Assembly (NCBI RefSeq): GCF_001267885.1
Contig: NZ_CP012382.1
Location: forward strand, 5,071,001-5,135,000
Direction of reading: 5' to 3'
DNA: 64,000 nucleotides
DNA from: Streptomyces ambofaciens ATCC 23877
Lineage (GTDB): Bacteria > Actinomycetota > Actinomycetes > Streptomycetales > Streptomycetaceae
Shown here piece after piece: positions 41,882-51,210 of the stretch; position 1 is the stretch's first letter, and every line of letters begins with the position of its first letter. Under the pieces are notes generated by a model, which did no database searches, was not told where the DNA came from, and saw only the letters and a list, made by a program, of their open reading frames with translations. Position numbers and translations under genes: made by a program.

Positions 41882-43207
41882 GTGGTGACCAGCACAAAGC
41901 GCCACAAGCCAGATAGGCGCACCTACGTTCTCGACACCAGCGTCCTGCTGGCCGACCCGAACGCCCTGAACCGCTTCGACGAGCACGAGGTCGTGCTCCC
42001 GATCGTCGTGGTGACGGAGCTGGAGGCGAAACGGCACCACCCCGAACTCGGCTACTTCGCCCGGCAGGCCCTGCGTCTGCTCGACGAGTTCCGGGTGCGG
42101 CACGGTCGTCTCGACGCCCCCATCCCGATCGGGGACCTCGGCGGCACCGTACGTGTCGAGCTCAACCACTCGGACCCCAGCGTGCTGCCCACCGGCTACC
42201 GCTTGGGGGACAACGACTCCCGCATCCTCGCGGTCGCCCGCAACCTGCAGGCGGAAGGGTTCGACGTCACCGTCGTCTCCAAGGACCTCCCGCTCAGGAT
42301 CAAGGCGTCCTCCGTCGGCCTGCTCGCCGAGGAGTACCGCGCCGAGCTCGCCATCACGGACGCCTCCGGCTGGACCGGGATGTCCGAACTCACCCTGCCG
42401 GGTGAGCAGGTGGATGTGCTCTTCGAGGAGGGCCGGGTCCACGTCCCCGAGGCCGTCGACCTGCCCGTGCACACCGGTCTGACCATCCAGTCGGAGCGCG
42501 GCAAGGCCCTCGGCCGGGTCACGCCCGACGGCAGCGTCCGCCTGGTGCGCGGCGACCGGGAGGCGTTCGGCATCAAGGGCCGCAGCGCCGAGCAGCGGAT
42601 CGCGCTCGACCTGCTCCTCGACCCGGACGTCGGCATCGTGTCGATGGGCGGCCGGGCCGGCACCGGCAAGTCGGCGCTGGCGCTGTGCGCGGGGCTGGAG
42701 GCCGTGCTGGAGCGACGGCAGCACCAGAAGGTGATGGTCTTCCGTCCGCTGTACGCGGTCGGCGGACAGGAGCTCGGCTACCTGCCCGGCTCCGAGGCCG
42801 AGAAGATGAGCCCCTGGGCCCAGGCGGTCTTCGACACCCTGTCGGCGGTCACCAGCCGGGAGGTCATCGAGGAGGTGACCGCGCGCGGGATGCTGGAGGT
42901 GCTGCCGCTCACCCACATCCGCGGCCGCTCGCTGCACGACGCGTTCGTCATCGTGGACGAGGCCCAGTCGCTGGAGCGGAACGTCCTGCTGACCGTGCTG
43001 TCCCGGATCGGGGCCAACTCGCGGGTCGTGCTGACCCATGACGTGGCGCAGCGCGACAACCTGCGGGTCGGGCGGTACGACGGAGTCGTCGCCGTCATCG
43101 AGAAGCTGAAGGGCCATCCGCTCTTCGCGCACGTCACTCTGACGCGGTCCGAGAGGTCGCAGATCGCGGCACTTGTGACCGAAATGCTGGAGGACGGCCA
43201 CATCTGA
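41882..43207 (+). CDS. PIN-domain PhoH-family ATPase (PhoH2-like)
   Basis: 441 aa, GTG start. N-terminal PIN RNase domain (about 14-145): [15 protein letters not shown] with the first catalytic Asp, [12 protein letters not shown], and [14 protein letters not shown] plus [14 protein letters not shown] with further acidic residues. C-terminal PhoH ATPase (about 235-435): Walker [14 protein letters not shown] (Lys263), Walker [12 protein letters not shown], and the Arg-containing [14 protein letters not shown] segment. Related mycobacterial PhoH2 acts as an RNA helicase with RNase activity. Intact acidic residues suggest both activities here. Confidence 0.93.
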   Translation: MVTSTKRHKPDRRTYVLDTSVLLADPNALNRFDEHEVVLPIVVVTELEAKRHHPELGYFARQALRLLDEFRVRHGRLDAPIPIGDLGGTVRVELNHSDPSVLPTGYRLGDNDSRILAVARNLQAEGFDVTVVSKDLPLRIKASSVGLLAEEYRAELAITDASGWTGMSELTLPGEQVDVLFEEGRVHVPEAVDLPVHTGLTIQSERGKALGRVTPDGSVRLVRGDREAFGIKGRSAEQRIALDLLLDPDVGIVSMGGRAGTGKSALALCAGLEAVLERRQHQKVMVFRPLYAVGGQELGYLPGSEAEKMSPWAQAVFDTLSAVTSREVIEEVTARGMLEVLPLTHIRGRSLHDAFVIVDEAQSLERNVLLTVLSRIGANSRVVLTHDVAQRDNLRVGRYDGVVAVIEKLKGHPLFAHVTLTRSERSQIAALVTEMLEDGHI

Positions 43208-43624
43208 GGAGGCTGGTCCCGAGAGGGCCGATGGTGAGACGGTCGACGCCGTCCGGAAGGCGAAGAGCCTAGCCGGGCGGCGTCGTCGCGTGTGGGGGTT
43301 TCCGGGAATCCCTTGGGCCAAACGGGATGTGAGCTTTCACACGCAACACAGAATTGCCTCACCCCGTCGGGTTACGGCAGAGTCTCCTTCCTGTCAGGCC
43401 CCGCATACGACTCAGCCGTACCCCCAGCGGTATGGCGCCACAGACGCACCAAAGCCAACTCCATAGCAGCGTCGTATGCCGCCCGAGCACCACACGGCGC
43501 TCCCCTCGGGGGAGTTGTCCACCGGGCCCGTGCCTCCCGTGACCCGTAGTTGGGGAGGCCAGTGCCAGGGGCACGATTGCGTCCGCGAGGGTCACCGAAG
43601 CGGGCGATGCTGGAAGGAAACCGT
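43208..43624. promoter_or_regulatory. 417-bp leader/promoter region of the SLT-domain gene
   Basis: No gene. Contains a short palindrome TGTGAGCTTTCACA (43328-43341) in an AT-richer promoter-like patch and then a structured segment (43403-43479). A long leader is likely. The sequence does not match the conserved blocks of the c-di-AMP (ydaO) riboswitch that controls several Streptomyces wall hydrolases. Confidence 0.45.
43403..43479 (+). ncRNA. Predicted structured leader element of the SLT-domain gene
   Basis: A closing stem GCATACGAC (43403-43411) / GTCGTATGC (43471-43479) encloses an 8-bp hairpin GCCGTACC / GGTATGGC (43415-43422, 43429-43436, one G-T pair) and about 34 further bases. The 9-bp long-range pairing and nested hairpin look like a cis-regulatory RNA domain, about 145 nt before the start codon. 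No known family recognised. Confidence 0.4.
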
Positions 43625-44320
43625 GTGAGCCGGATCTCGGTCCGGGGATTCGCAGTGGCCTCGGCCACGGCGGTCACCGCAGTCGGAAGCGTCGTCGGCG
43701 TTGCCTCGGGCAGCACCGCGCAGAACAACGACGCGGAGGCGACGGCAGCAGGCACGACGCTGCTCGCGGACATCCCCATGGGCGAGCAGGCGCAGGTGCA
43801 GACCGCGTCCCTGACGCAGCAGGCCGACGTACAGGCCATCGCCGCGGACGTGAGCGCCAAGAAGGACGCCGAGGAGGCCGCCCGCAAGGCCGCGGCCGAG
43901 ACCGCCGTGGCCAAGCAGGAGAAGGCCAGGAAGGCGGCCGAGGAGGCCAAGGAGCGCGAGGCGGAGCAGAAAGCCGCCAGCCGCGACGCCAAGCGCGAGT
44001 CGACCACCTTCGCCGTCCAGAGCTCGTACAGCACCAGCCAGATCCAGGCGATGGCCCGTCAGATGGTGCCGAGCGGCCAGTGGCAGTGCTTCAGCAACAT
44101 CGTGGACCACGAGTCCAGCTGGAACTACCAGGCGGTCAACCCCTCCTCCGGCGCCTACGGACTCTTCCAGGCGCTGCCCGCGGGCAAGTACTCCTCCGCG
44201 GGCGCCGACTGGCGGACCAACCCGGCGACCCAGATCAAGTGGGGCCTCAACTACATGGACAGCCGCTACGGCAGCCCGTGCGACGCCTGGGCGTTCTGGC
44301 AGAACAACCACTGGTACTGA
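43625..44320 (+). CDS. Secreted SLT-domain (lytic transglycosylase-like) protein with coiled coil
   Basis: 231 aa from GTG 43625 (GGAAGGAAA just upstream). Signal/anchor segment (ISVRGFAVASATAVTAVGSVVGVASG), then a charged Ala/Lys/Glu coiled coil (about 80-140). The compact C-terminal SLT domain (about 150-231) contains WQCFSNIVDHESSWNYQAVN with the catalytic Glu, PSSGAYGLFQALPAGK, and a terminal WGLNYMDSRYGSPCDAWAFW. Two Cys may form a disulfide. It should cleave peptidoglycan glycan strands or bind them during growth or spore germination. Confidence 0.9.
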   Translation: MSRISVRGFAVASATAVTAVGSVVGVASGSTAQNNDAEATAAGTTLLADIPMGEQAQVQTASLTQQADVQAIAADVSAKKDAEEAARKAAAETAVAKQEKARKAAEEAKEREAEQKAASRDAKRESTTFAVQSSYSTSQIQAMARQMVPSGQWQCFSNIVDHESSWNYQAVNPSSGAYGLFQALPAGKYSSAGADWRTNPATQIKWGLNYMDSRYGSPCDAWAFWQNNHWY

Positions 44321-44360
44321 GCCCCGCCCCGGCGCGGTCCGGACCCGCTCAACCTCGCGC

Positions 44361-44389
44361 AGCCCCTCACCGTCCTACGGTGAGGGGCT
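44361..44389. terminator. Terminator after the SLT-domain gene
   Basis: Perfect 13-bp stem (44361-44373 with 44377-44389, AGCCCCTCACCGT and complement), 3-nt loop CCT, followed by TTTCG. Confidence 0.9.
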
Positions 44390-44470
44390 TTCGCGCTCCC
44401 GCCATGTACGGTCGTGCCGAAACGACTCCAGGGGGGAGTGGTGGGGAGAGACGGGGGAAGAGGACGGATC

Positions 44471-45847
44471 ATGTCGCGAGTGCCAGGGTGGCTCGGTCGG
44501 CTCGGCGCCGGACTGACGCAGATGAGCAAGCGGTTGGACCAGCGTCGCGAGGAAGCGCGGCGTGAGGAGGCCGAGGACGGACCGGCGCCTGCCGCCGACC
44601 ACGGACCGCCTCCCGCGCAGGACGTGCCGGTGGAGCATCTCGCCCCGCACCGGCAGCTCGTGGTCCAGAACCGCCCCGACCCGGCGCAGGCCGTGCCCTG
44701 GGGCGTACGGGTCGCCGCGGAGGCCGGATGGCGGCTGCTGGTCCTCGCGGGCACCGTATGGGTGCTGATGCGGGTCATCAGCGCCGTACAACTGGTGGTG
44801 CTGGCGTTCGTGGCCGCGCTGCTCATCACGGCGCTGCTCCAGCCGACCGTGGCGTGGCTGCGCCGGCACGGGGTGCCCCGAGGACCGGCCACCGCCCTGA
44901 CCGCGATCCTCGGGTTCGTCGTGATGGGGCTGATCGGCTGGTTCGTCACCTGGCAGGTCATGGAGAACATCGACAACCTCTCCGACCAGGTCCAGGACGG
45001 CATCGACGAGCTGCGCAACTGGCTGCTGAACAGCCCCTTCCACGTCACCGACAAGCAGATCAACGAGATCGCCAGCAACCTGCGCGAGGCGGTCGGTGCC
45101 AACACCGACCAGATAACGTCGGCCGGCCTGGAGGGTGTCACGGTCGTCGTCGAGGCGCTGACGGGCATCCTGCTGGCGGCCTTCTCGACGCTCTTCCTGC
45201 TCTACGACGGCAAGCGCATCTGGCAGTGGACGCTGAAGCTGGTGCCGGCCGCGGCCCGGCCGGGCGTCGCCGGCGCCGGCCCGCGCGCGTGGCGGACGCT
45301 GACGGCGTACGTGCGCGGCACGGTGATCGTGGCGCTGATCGACGCCATCTTCATCGGCCTCGGCATCTACTTCCTGGACGTGCCGATGGCCGTCCCGCTG
45401 GCCGTGTTCATCTTCCTGTTCGCCTTCATCCCGCTCGTCGGAGCGGTGGTGTCCGGCGCGCTCGCGGTGGTCGTGGCGCTGGTGACGCAGGGCGTGTTCG
45501 CGGCCGTCATGACCCTCGTGGTGGTGCTGGCGGTGCAGCAGATCGAGGGGCACATCCTCCAGCCGTTCATCCTCGGGCGCGCGGTGCGGGTCCACCCGCT
45601 GGCCGTGGTGCTGTCCGTGGCGGCCGGCGGCATGATCGCCGGCATCGGCGGCGCGGTGGTCGCCGTTCCGCTGGTGGCGGTGACGAACACCGTCGTGGGC
45701 TATCTGCGGGCGTACTCGCGGGAGGCCGCCGTGCGGCAGGCCCCGAAACCGCGCGGGGCGACGTCGACCGACGCGTCCCCGGCGACGGACCATCCGCCGA
45801 AGCCCGCGGAGACCGAGCCGCCGCCGCCGGACGCCTCGCCGGCGTAG
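44471..45847 (+). CDS. AI-2E family permease (PF01594)
   Basis: 458 aa from ATG 44471. A cytoplasmic, charged N-terminus of about 85 residues, then eight membrane segments: WRLLVLAGTVWVLMRVI, VVLAFVAALLITALLQP, the large loop WQVMENIDNLSDQVQDGIDELRNWL, LFLLYDGKRIWQW, and the conserved VGAVVSGALAVVVAL and QQIEGHILQPFILGRAV. The C-terminus is Pro/Glu-rich. Family members export diverse small solutes or act as Na+/H+ antiporters; autoinducer export is only a name for most. Substrate unknown. Confidence 0.9.
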   Translation: MSRVPGWLGRLGAGLTQMSKRLDQRREEARREEAEDGPAPAADHGPPPAQDVPVEHLAPHRQLVVQNRPDPAQAVPWGVRVAAEAGWRLLVLAGTVWVLMRVISAVQLVVLAFVAALLITALLQPTVAWLRRHGVPRGPATALTAILGFVVMGLIGWFVTWQVMENIDNLSDQVQDGIDELRNWLLNSPFHVTDKQINEIASNLREAVGANTDQITSAGLEGVTVVVEALTGILLAAFSTLFLLYDGKRIWQWTLKLVPAAARPGVAGAGPRAWRTLTAYVRGTVIVALIDAIFIGLGIYFLDVPMAVPLAVFIFLFAFIPLVGAVVSGALAVVVALVTQGVFAAVMTLVVVLAVQQIEGHILQPFILGRAVRVHPLAVVLSVAAGGMIAGIGGAVVAVPLVAVTNTVVGYLRAYSREAAVRQAPKPRGATSTDASPATDHPPKPAETEPPPPDASPA

Positions 45848-45878
45848 GGCTCCCGGCGGCGAGGAGGACACACGCGGC

Positions 45879-45911
45879 GGGCCCCGCTCACCGGGTCGGT
45901 GAGCGGGGCCC
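45879..45911. terminator. Bidirectional terminator between AI-2E permease and ahpD
   Basis: Perfect 14-bp stem (45879-45892 with 45898-45911, GGGCCCCGCTCACC and complement), 5-nt loop, located between two convergent stop codons. Confidence 0.9.
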
Positions 45912-45929
45912 GTGTCGTGTGCCGCGGGG

Positions 45930-46466
45930 TTACTGCGCGGCCAGGACCGCCTCGGCGTCCAGCGTGACGCCGACGGCCTCGACCACGGCGGCGATCTTGA
46001 ACGCCTCCTGGATCGTGTCGCGGTCCACACCGGCCTTGCGGAGTACCTGCTCGTGCGAGTCCAGGCACATGCCGCAGCCGTTGATGGCGGACACCGCGAA
46101 GGACCACAGCTCGAAGTCGACCTTGTCGACGCCCGGGTTGCCGATGACGTTCATCCGCAGGCCGGCGCGCAGGGTGCCGTACTCGTGGTCCGACAGCAGG
46201 TGCCGGGTGCGGTAGAAGACGTTGTTCATCGCCATGACGGCGGCGGCCGACTTGGCGGCCGAGTACGCCTCCGGCGACAGGTTCGCCTTCGCCTCCGGCT
46301 CCAGCTCACGCAGCACGATGGGGGAGCGCGAGGCGATGGCGGTCGCCAGCACGGTGCCCCACAGCTGCTGCGCCGGGAGGTCGGAGTTGCCGATGACCGA
46401 GCCCAGGTTGAGCTTCAGGTCCTTGGCGTAGTCAGGGACGGCGGACTTCAGGGAGTCGAGGGACAT
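45930..46466 (-). CDS. ahpD: Alkyl hydroperoxide reductase AhpD
   Basis: 178 aa. The CxxC-x3-H active site is intact in [11 protein letters not shown] (Cys131, Cys134, His138). AhpD reduces the peroxiredoxin AhpC, coupled in actinobacteria to lipoamide-dependent reductants. It follows ahpC by six bases on the same strand, forming a two-gene operon divergent from oxyR. Confidence 0.97.
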   Translation of the reverse strand: MSLDSLKSAVPDYAKDLKLNLGSVIGNSDLPAQQLWGTVLATAIASRSPIVLRELEPEAKANLSPEAYSAAKSAAAVMAMNNVFYRTRHLLSDHEYGTLRAGLRMNVIGNPGVDKVDFELWSFAVSAINGCGMCLDSHEQVLRKAGVDRDTIQEAFKIAAVVEAVGVTLDAEAVLAAQ

Positions 46467-46472
46467 CTCGGA

Positions 46473-47027
46473 TCACTCCCCGGCCAGCAGCGCGACCGGG
46501 TCGAGGGTCTCGTCGCCCTTGCTCCAGTTGCACGGGCAGAGCTCGTCGGTCTGCAGGGCGTCGAGGACCCGCAGGACCTCCTTGGGGTTACGGCCGACCG
46601 AGCCGGCGGTCACCATGGTGAACTGGATCTCGTTGTTCTGGTCCACGATGAACACGGCGCGCTTGGCGAAGCCGTCCTCGCCCTCGATGCCGAGGTCGCG
46701 CATCAGCTCGTGCTTGGAGTCCGCCATCATCGGGAACGGCAGGTCGGTCAGGTCCGGGTGGTCCTTGCGCCAGGCGTGGTGCACGAACTCGGAGTCGCCG
46801 GAGAAGCCGAGGACCTGGGCGTCACGGTCGGCGAACTCGTCGTTCAGCTTGCCGAAGGCGGCGATCTCGGTCGGGCACACGAAGGTGAAGTCCTTGGGCC
46901 ACGCGAAGACGACCTTCCACTGACCCTCGTAGGTCTTGTGGTTGATCTGCTGGAACTCTTTGCCCTTCTCCAGCGAGACGCAGGCGGTCAGATCGAACTC
47001 GGGGAACTTGTCACCGACAGTGAGCAC
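46473..47027 (-). CDS. ahpC: Alkyl hydroperoxide reductase AhpC (peroxiredoxin)
   Basis: 184 aa, GTG start with AAGGAGA. Peroxidatic Cys51 in FTFVCPTEI; resolving-side cysteines Cys164 and Cys166 in ELCPCNW, as in mycobacterial AhpC. Also GFSGDSEFVHHAW and GRNPKEVLRVLDALQTD. Reduces H2O2 and organic hydroperoxides. First gene of the ahpCD operon, under OxyR control by position. Confidence 0.97.
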   Translation of the reverse strand: MLTVGDKFPEFDLTACVSLEKGKEFQQINHKTYEGQWKVVFAWPKDFTFVCPTEIAAFGKLNDEFADRDAQVLGFSGDSEFVHHAWRKDHPDLTDLPFPMMADSKHELMRDLGIEGEDGFAKRAVFIVDQNNEIQFTMVTAGSVGRNPKEVLRVLDALQTDELCPCNWSKGDETLDPVALLAGE

Positions 47028-47160
47028 GCGCTCTCCTTGCAGCGAAGAAACACCCGGATTGCGGGTGTTTCCCATGGGTTGGACGTTCTTGATGTTGGCA
47101 CAGGGTGCATTGATTAGTGAAATAGCTACACTCGGTCGAGTTGATCGGAGGTGGCTATTA
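47028..47160. promoter_or_regulatory. ahpC / oxyR divergent promoter region with OxyR-like elements
   Basis: An AT-rich core (47095-47160) holds the inverted repeat AATAGCTAC (47121-47129) / GTGGCTATT (47151-47159), 9-bp arms with one mismatch and 30 bp apart. Its ATAG and CTAT cores are the elements of known OxyR sites. The oxyR ribosome binding site (GGAGGTG) falls within it, so OxyR binding could repress its own gene and activate ahpC. Confidence 0.6.
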
Positions 47161-48099
47161 GTGTCGGGTAAGAAGAGGCAGCCCAGCCTCGCCCAGCTGC
47201 GGGCCTTCGCCGCGGTCGCCGAGCATCTGCACTTCCGCGATGCCGCCGCCGCGATCGGAATGAGCCAGCCCGCGCTCTCGGGAGCGGTCTCCGCCCTGGA
47301 GGAGACACTGGGTGTCACCCTCCTGGAGCGTACGACGCGCAAGGTGCTGCTCTCGCCCGCGGGCGAGCGGCTCGCGGTGCGCACCAAGGCGGTACTGGCG
47401 GAGGTCGGCGCGCTGCTGGAGGAGGCGGAGGCGGTGCGGGCGCCGTTCACCGGGGCGCTGCGCCTCGGCGTCATCCCGACGGTGGCACCGTACCTGCTGC
47501 CCACGGTGCTGCGGCTGGTGCACGAGCGCTACCCGGACCTCGACCTCCAGGTGCACGAGGAGCAGACGGCGAGCCTGCTGGAGGGGCTCACGTCCGGCCG
47601 TCTCGACCTGCTGCTGCTCGCGGTGCCGCTCGGCGTCCCCGGCGTCACCGAACTCCCGCTCTTCGACGAGGACTTCGTGCTCGTCACTCCCCTCGACCAC
47701 CCGCTGGGCGGGCGGGAGGGCATCGAGCGCTCGGTGCTGCGCGAACTGAACCTGCTGCTGCTCGACGAAGGACACTGTCTGCGGGACCAGGCGCTCGACA
47801 TCTGCCGCGAGGCGGGTCGCGCGGGCGTCCCGGCGACGACCACGGCCGCCGGTCTGTCGACGCTCGTGCAGCTGGTGGCGGGCGGCCTCGGGGTGACGCT
47901 GCTGCCGCGCACGGCCGTCCGCGTGGAGACGTCCCGCTCCAGCCAGCTCCTCACCGGCGCCTTCACCGACCCGGCCCCCACCCGCCGCGTCGCCCTCGCC
48001 ATGCGCACGGGCGCGGCCCGTTCCGCGGAGTACGGGGAACTGGCGGGGGCCCTGCGGGAGGCGATGCGAGAGCTGCCGGTGCGGATCGTCACCGGCTGA
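47161..48099 (+). CDS. oxyR: Hydrogen-peroxide sensor OxyR (LysR family)
   Basis: 312 aa, GTG start with GGAGGTG. LysR helix-turn-helix: LAQLRAFAAVAEHLHFRDAA, MSQPALSGAVSALEETLG. The regulatory domain has the redox pair Cys206 (DEGHCLRDQ) and Cys215 (LDICREAG), nine residues apart exactly as E. coli Cys199 and Cys208. H2O2 forms the disulfide and turns on ahpCD. Confidence 0.95.
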   Translation: MSGKKRQPSLAQLRAFAAVAEHLHFRDAAAAIGMSQPALSGAVSALEETLGVTLLERTTRKVLLSPAGERLAVRTKAVLAEVGALLEEAEAVRAPFTGALRLGVIPTVAPYLLPTVLRLVHERYPDLDLQVHEEQTASLLEGLTSGRLDLLLLAVPLGVPGVTELPLFDEDFVLVTPLDHPLGGREGIERSVLRELNLLLLDEGHCLRDQALDICREAGRAGVPATTTAAGLSTLVQLVAGGLGVTLLPRTAVRVETSRSSQLLTGAFTDPAPTRRVALAMRTGAARSAEYGELAGALREAMRELPVRIVTG

Positions 48100-48181
48100 C
48101 GCACGCGCCGGCGTCCGTCCCCGCGGCACGGTGAGTGCCGCCGGGACGGGCGCGCCGACCGGCACGGCGGGGACCGCCGGA

Positions 48182-50524
48182 TCACTCCGTCCGCAGACCC
48201 TCCGGGCGCATCAGGCGCAGCAGCGGCGGGAGGCTGGCGAGGGTCACCAGCAGGACGACCGCGGCGCCGATGCCGGTCATGGCCAGGACGCCGGTCCAGT
48301 CGACGGAGACCGGGGTGCTCGTCATCTTCAGCAGCACCGTGCCCAGCGTCAGGCCGACCACCGAGGCCAGCACCAGGCCCAGCACGATGGGGATCGCGGT
48401 CTGCCACAGCACCGACAGGCTCAGCGTGCGGCGTCGGGTGCCGAAGGCGACCAGGGCCGACAGCAGCTTCCTGCGCTCACGCAGCTGCTCCAGCTGGGAC
48501 ACCAGCAGACTGGCGCCGATCAGCGCCAGCACGCACGCGGCGCCGACGAACAGACCGGTGCGGATGGCGTCGAAGCGGTCGCTGCGCTCCGTCGCGGCCC
48601 AGACCATCGGGTACGCCAGCGGGTCCACGGCCGCCGCGGTGTTCCGCACCCGCTCGTGGACGTCCGGCACCGACTCGTCGAGCCTGAGGTAGGCGTGCCC
48701 CTCCAGCCCCGGTGCGAGCGACTCCGGCAGCGCCTTCGGGGTGATCAGGAAGCCGCCCCGGTCCGTGCCGGCGAGCAGGCCGGTGCGCGGCGCCGCCTCC
48801 TTGACGCCCGACGGCACCTTCCAGGGGATCTCCAGGCCCTTCGGCCCGCCCTCGTAGGACGGGTCGAGGTACAGCGTCCGCCGGTCCCGCGCCATCGCCG
48901 TCACGTCGACCCCGGCGTCCCACTCGGCCCCGCGCACGGCGAACACGTCACCGTCGCGGCACGAGGACAGGGTCGCGATCTCGCGCAGCGAGGCGCAGTC
49001 GCCCACGGTCAGCGTCGTGGAGTCCTCCGCGTCCTTGCGCCGGTCGCCGGCGTAGCCCTCGGAGTAGGAGAAGACCGCTTCGACCCCCCGGGTGTCGCGG
49101 AACTTCGCGGCGGCCGCGGCGAGAGGCGCCTCGCTCGGCAGGGCCACCTCCATCTGCGCCAGCGAGACGTCCTTCCCGGTGCTTTTGGTGTAGTCGTCGT
49201 CCACGCCCGCGAACAGCATCTGGAGCGCGATCGCGCCGGCCACGGCCACCGCGATGCCGTTGACCATGCGGGCCGCGGTGCCGCTGCTCAGCTGGAGCCG
49301 GCGCACGGCCAGCTGCCAGGACACGGCGCCCGCGCCGAGCCGGGCGACGACCGTCTCCACGATCCAGGGCAGCAGCGCGGTGACACCGACGAGCAGCAGG
49401 ACGACACCGCCGGTCACCAGGTACTGGTTGAAGTCCCCGTCGGAGCGGCCCTGGCCGACCATCGGGTACAGCATCGCGAGGCCGGCCACCGGCAGCAGCA
49501 GCCGCCACCACAGGCGCCGCCGCGCGGGCTTGGCCGTGCGCACCACGCCGAGCGGCTCGATGACCACCCCGCGCAGCGCGAACAGCGTCACCAGCACCGC
49601 CGCGGCCGGCACCGCCACCGCCACCAGCAGGGCCAGCAGCGGCGAGGGGTTGAGGTAACTCGGGAACACGCTGATGCGGAACACCTCGGCCGTGCCCGCC
49701 AGTTGCCGCCCGACCAGGAAGAAACCGGCGCCGAGGACGAGCCCGAGCACCGCCCCGGCCAAGGCCTCGCCGGCCGCGATCCGCCGGGTCATCCCGCTGT
49801 CCGACCCCACCAGCCGCAGCGCGGCGAGCCTGCGGTCGCGCCGCTCGCCGCCGAACCGCACGGCCGCGGCGATGAAGACCGCGACCGGCATCAGCAGCAC
49901 CACGAGGACGACGAGGATCAGCAGCAGGAGGACCGGGTCGGACTGCTCGGGCCCCGGGTCGGGATCGCCGAAGTGGTCGATGCGGACGATCCGGCCGCCG
50001 TCGAGGTGCGGCGCGAGGCCGTCCGCGCCCCGGTAGAAGGCGAGTTCGTGCGAGCCGACCAGCCCGCTCTCCCCGATGGTGCCGGTGATCCGCTCCGGCA
50101 GCCGCTCCCGCAGCAGCTCGCCGGAGTCCGAGGCGAGCAGCCGCTCGAGCGCGGGGGAGACCACCATCTCGCCCGGGGCGGGGAACCTCTCGACCCCCGG
50201 CGGCAGCGGCGCCCGGGGCCCCTCGGCCTCCAGGGCGCGGCCCCGGACGTTGTCGTCGCGGAAGTCGGTGTCGACGTTGGCGACGATCAGGGTGTCGGCG
50301 CCCTTCGGGGGCCGGTCGTCGGTGAACGTGATGTCGCTGCGCGCGGCCTCCCTCTCGTGCCGGACGGTGAGTGCGTTCGGCAGGGCCGTCGTCAGCAGCA
50401 GCAGTGCGACGCCGAGCCCGACCCCCACGGCCGTCAGCAGGGCCCGGGTCCACCCCTCGCGCCCGCCGGTGACGGTGAAGCGGACACCCATGGCCAGGTC
50501 GCGGGCCCACCGGCGCACGCTCAT
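48182..50524 (-). CDS. ABC transporter permease, FtsX/MacB-like
   Basis: 780 aa with two FtsX-type cores. N-terminal membrane helix (LLTAVGVGLGVALLLLTTALP), a first extracytoplasmic domain, three helices near 255-400 (LLLLILVVLVVLLMPVAVFIAAAV and following), further central helices, a second extracytoplasmic domain (about 445-610) with two Cys (GDCASL, SSCRDG), and three C-terminal helices. The tandem arrangement is typical of actinobacterial bacitracin- or peptide-resistance style exporters. ATGA overlap with the ATPase gene. Substrate unknown. Confidence 0.87.
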   Translation of the reverse strand: MSVRRWARDLAMGVRFTVTGGREGWTRALLTAVGVGLGVALLLLTTALPNALTVRHEREAARSDITFTDDRPPKGADTLIVANVDTDFRDDNVRGRALEAEGPRAPLPPGVERFPAPGEMVVSPALERLLASDSGELLRERLPERITGTIGESGLVGSHELAFYRGADGLAPHLDGGRIVRIDHFGDPDPGPEQSDPVLLLLILVVLVVLLMPVAVFIAAAVRFGGERRDRRLAALRLVGSDSGMTRRIAAGEALAGAVLGLVLGAGFFLVGRQLAGTAEVFRISVFPSYLNPSPLLALLVAVAVPAAAVLVTLFALRGVVIEPLGVVRTAKPARRRLWWRLLLPVAGLAMLYPMVGQGRSDGDFNQYLVTGGVVLLLVGVTALLPWIVETVVARLGAGAVSWQLAVRRLQLSSGTAARMVNGIAVAVAGAIALQMLFAGVDDDYTKSTGKDVSLAQMEVALPSEAPLAAAAAKFRDTRGVEAVFSYSEGYAGDRRKDAEDSTTLTVGDCASLREIATLSSCRDGDVFAVRGAEWDAGVDVTAMARDRRTLYLDPSYEGGPKGLEIPWKVPSGVKEAAPRTGLLAGTDRGGFLITPKALPESLAPGLEGHAYLRLDESVPDVHERVRNTAAAVDPLAYPMVWAATERSDRFDAIRTGLFVGAACVLALIGASLLVSQLEQLRERRKLLSALVAFGTRRRTLSLSVLWQTAIPIVLGLVLASVVGLTLGTVLLKMTSTPVSVDWTGVLAMTGIGAAVVLLVTLASLPPLLRLMRPEGLRTE

Positions 50525-51210
50525 ACGACGCGCTCCATGTCCCGTGACTTCCCGTCCCGGACGACGACCTCGCGGTCGGAGTAGGCGGCCACCCGCGCCT
50601 CGTGCGTGACCAGCACGACGGCGGCGTTGGTGAGGCGGGCGGCGTCCGTGAGGAGTTCCATCACCCGCTCGCCGTTCAGGGAGTCCAGCGCGCCGGTCGG
50701 CTCGTCCGCGAAGAGCACGCGGGGGCCGGTCACCAGCGACCGGGCCACCGCGACCCGCTGCCCCTGGCCGCCGGATACCTCACCGGGCCGCTTCTTCCTC
50801 AGGTCGTCGACCTCCAGCCGCTCCATCCAGGTGAGCGCGGCCCGCTCGGCCTCCTTGCGGGAGGTGCCGTTCAGGCGCAGTGGGAGGGCGACGTTCTCGA
50901 CGCAGGTCAGCTCCGGCACGAGCTGTCCGAACTGGAACACGAACCCGAACTCCGAGCGGCGCAGCGCACTGCGCTCGGCGTCGTTCATGGCGGACAGCTC
51001 ACGCCCGTCGTACGTGATCGTCCCCGAGTCGGGGGTCACGATTCCGGCGAGGCAGTGCAGCAGCGTCGACTTGCCGGACCCGGAGGGGCCCATCACGGCG
51101 ACGACCTCGCCGGGGTGGATGGAGAAGTCGGCGCCGTCGAGGGCGAGGGTCGGGCCGTAGGCCTTGCGCAGCTGCTCGGCCGAGAGCAGCGAACCCGCGG
51201 GGGGAGTCAT
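50521..51210 (-). CDS. ABC transporter ATP-binding protein (LolD/MacB type)
   Basis: 229 aa from ATG 51210. Walker A GPSGSGKSTLLH, Q-loop VFQFGQLVPELT, signature EVSGGQGQRVAVARSLV, Walker B VLFADEPTGALDS, H-loop VLVTHE. Signature starts with VSGG instead of LSGG, common in this subfamily. Its start overlaps the PadR stop and its stop overlaps the permease start, so regulator, ATPase and permease are translated as one coupled set. Confidence 0.95.
   Translation of the reverse strand: MTPPAGSLLSAEQLRKAYGPTLALDGADFSIHPGEVVAVMGPSGSGKSTLLHCLAGIVTPDSGTITYDGRELSAMNDAERSALRRSEFGFVFQFGQLVPELTCVENVALPLRLNGTSRKEAERAALTWMERLEVDDLRKKRPGEVSGGQGQRVAVARSLVTGPRVLFADEPTGALDSLNGERVMELLTDAARLTNAAVVLVTHEARVAAYSDREVVVRDGKSRDMERVV

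Noticed and set aside
43328..43341. Second Crp-like site TGTGAGCTTTCACA
   Set aside because: Spacer of 4 bp does not fit Crp. It is a plain palindrome in a promoter-like patch with no evidence for a particular regulator.
43208..43624. c-di-AMP (ydaO-type) riboswitch before the SLT-domain gene
   Set aside because: The conserved blocks of that riboswitch, as recalled from the rpfA leader, are not present; only an unrelated stem-loop domain is seen.
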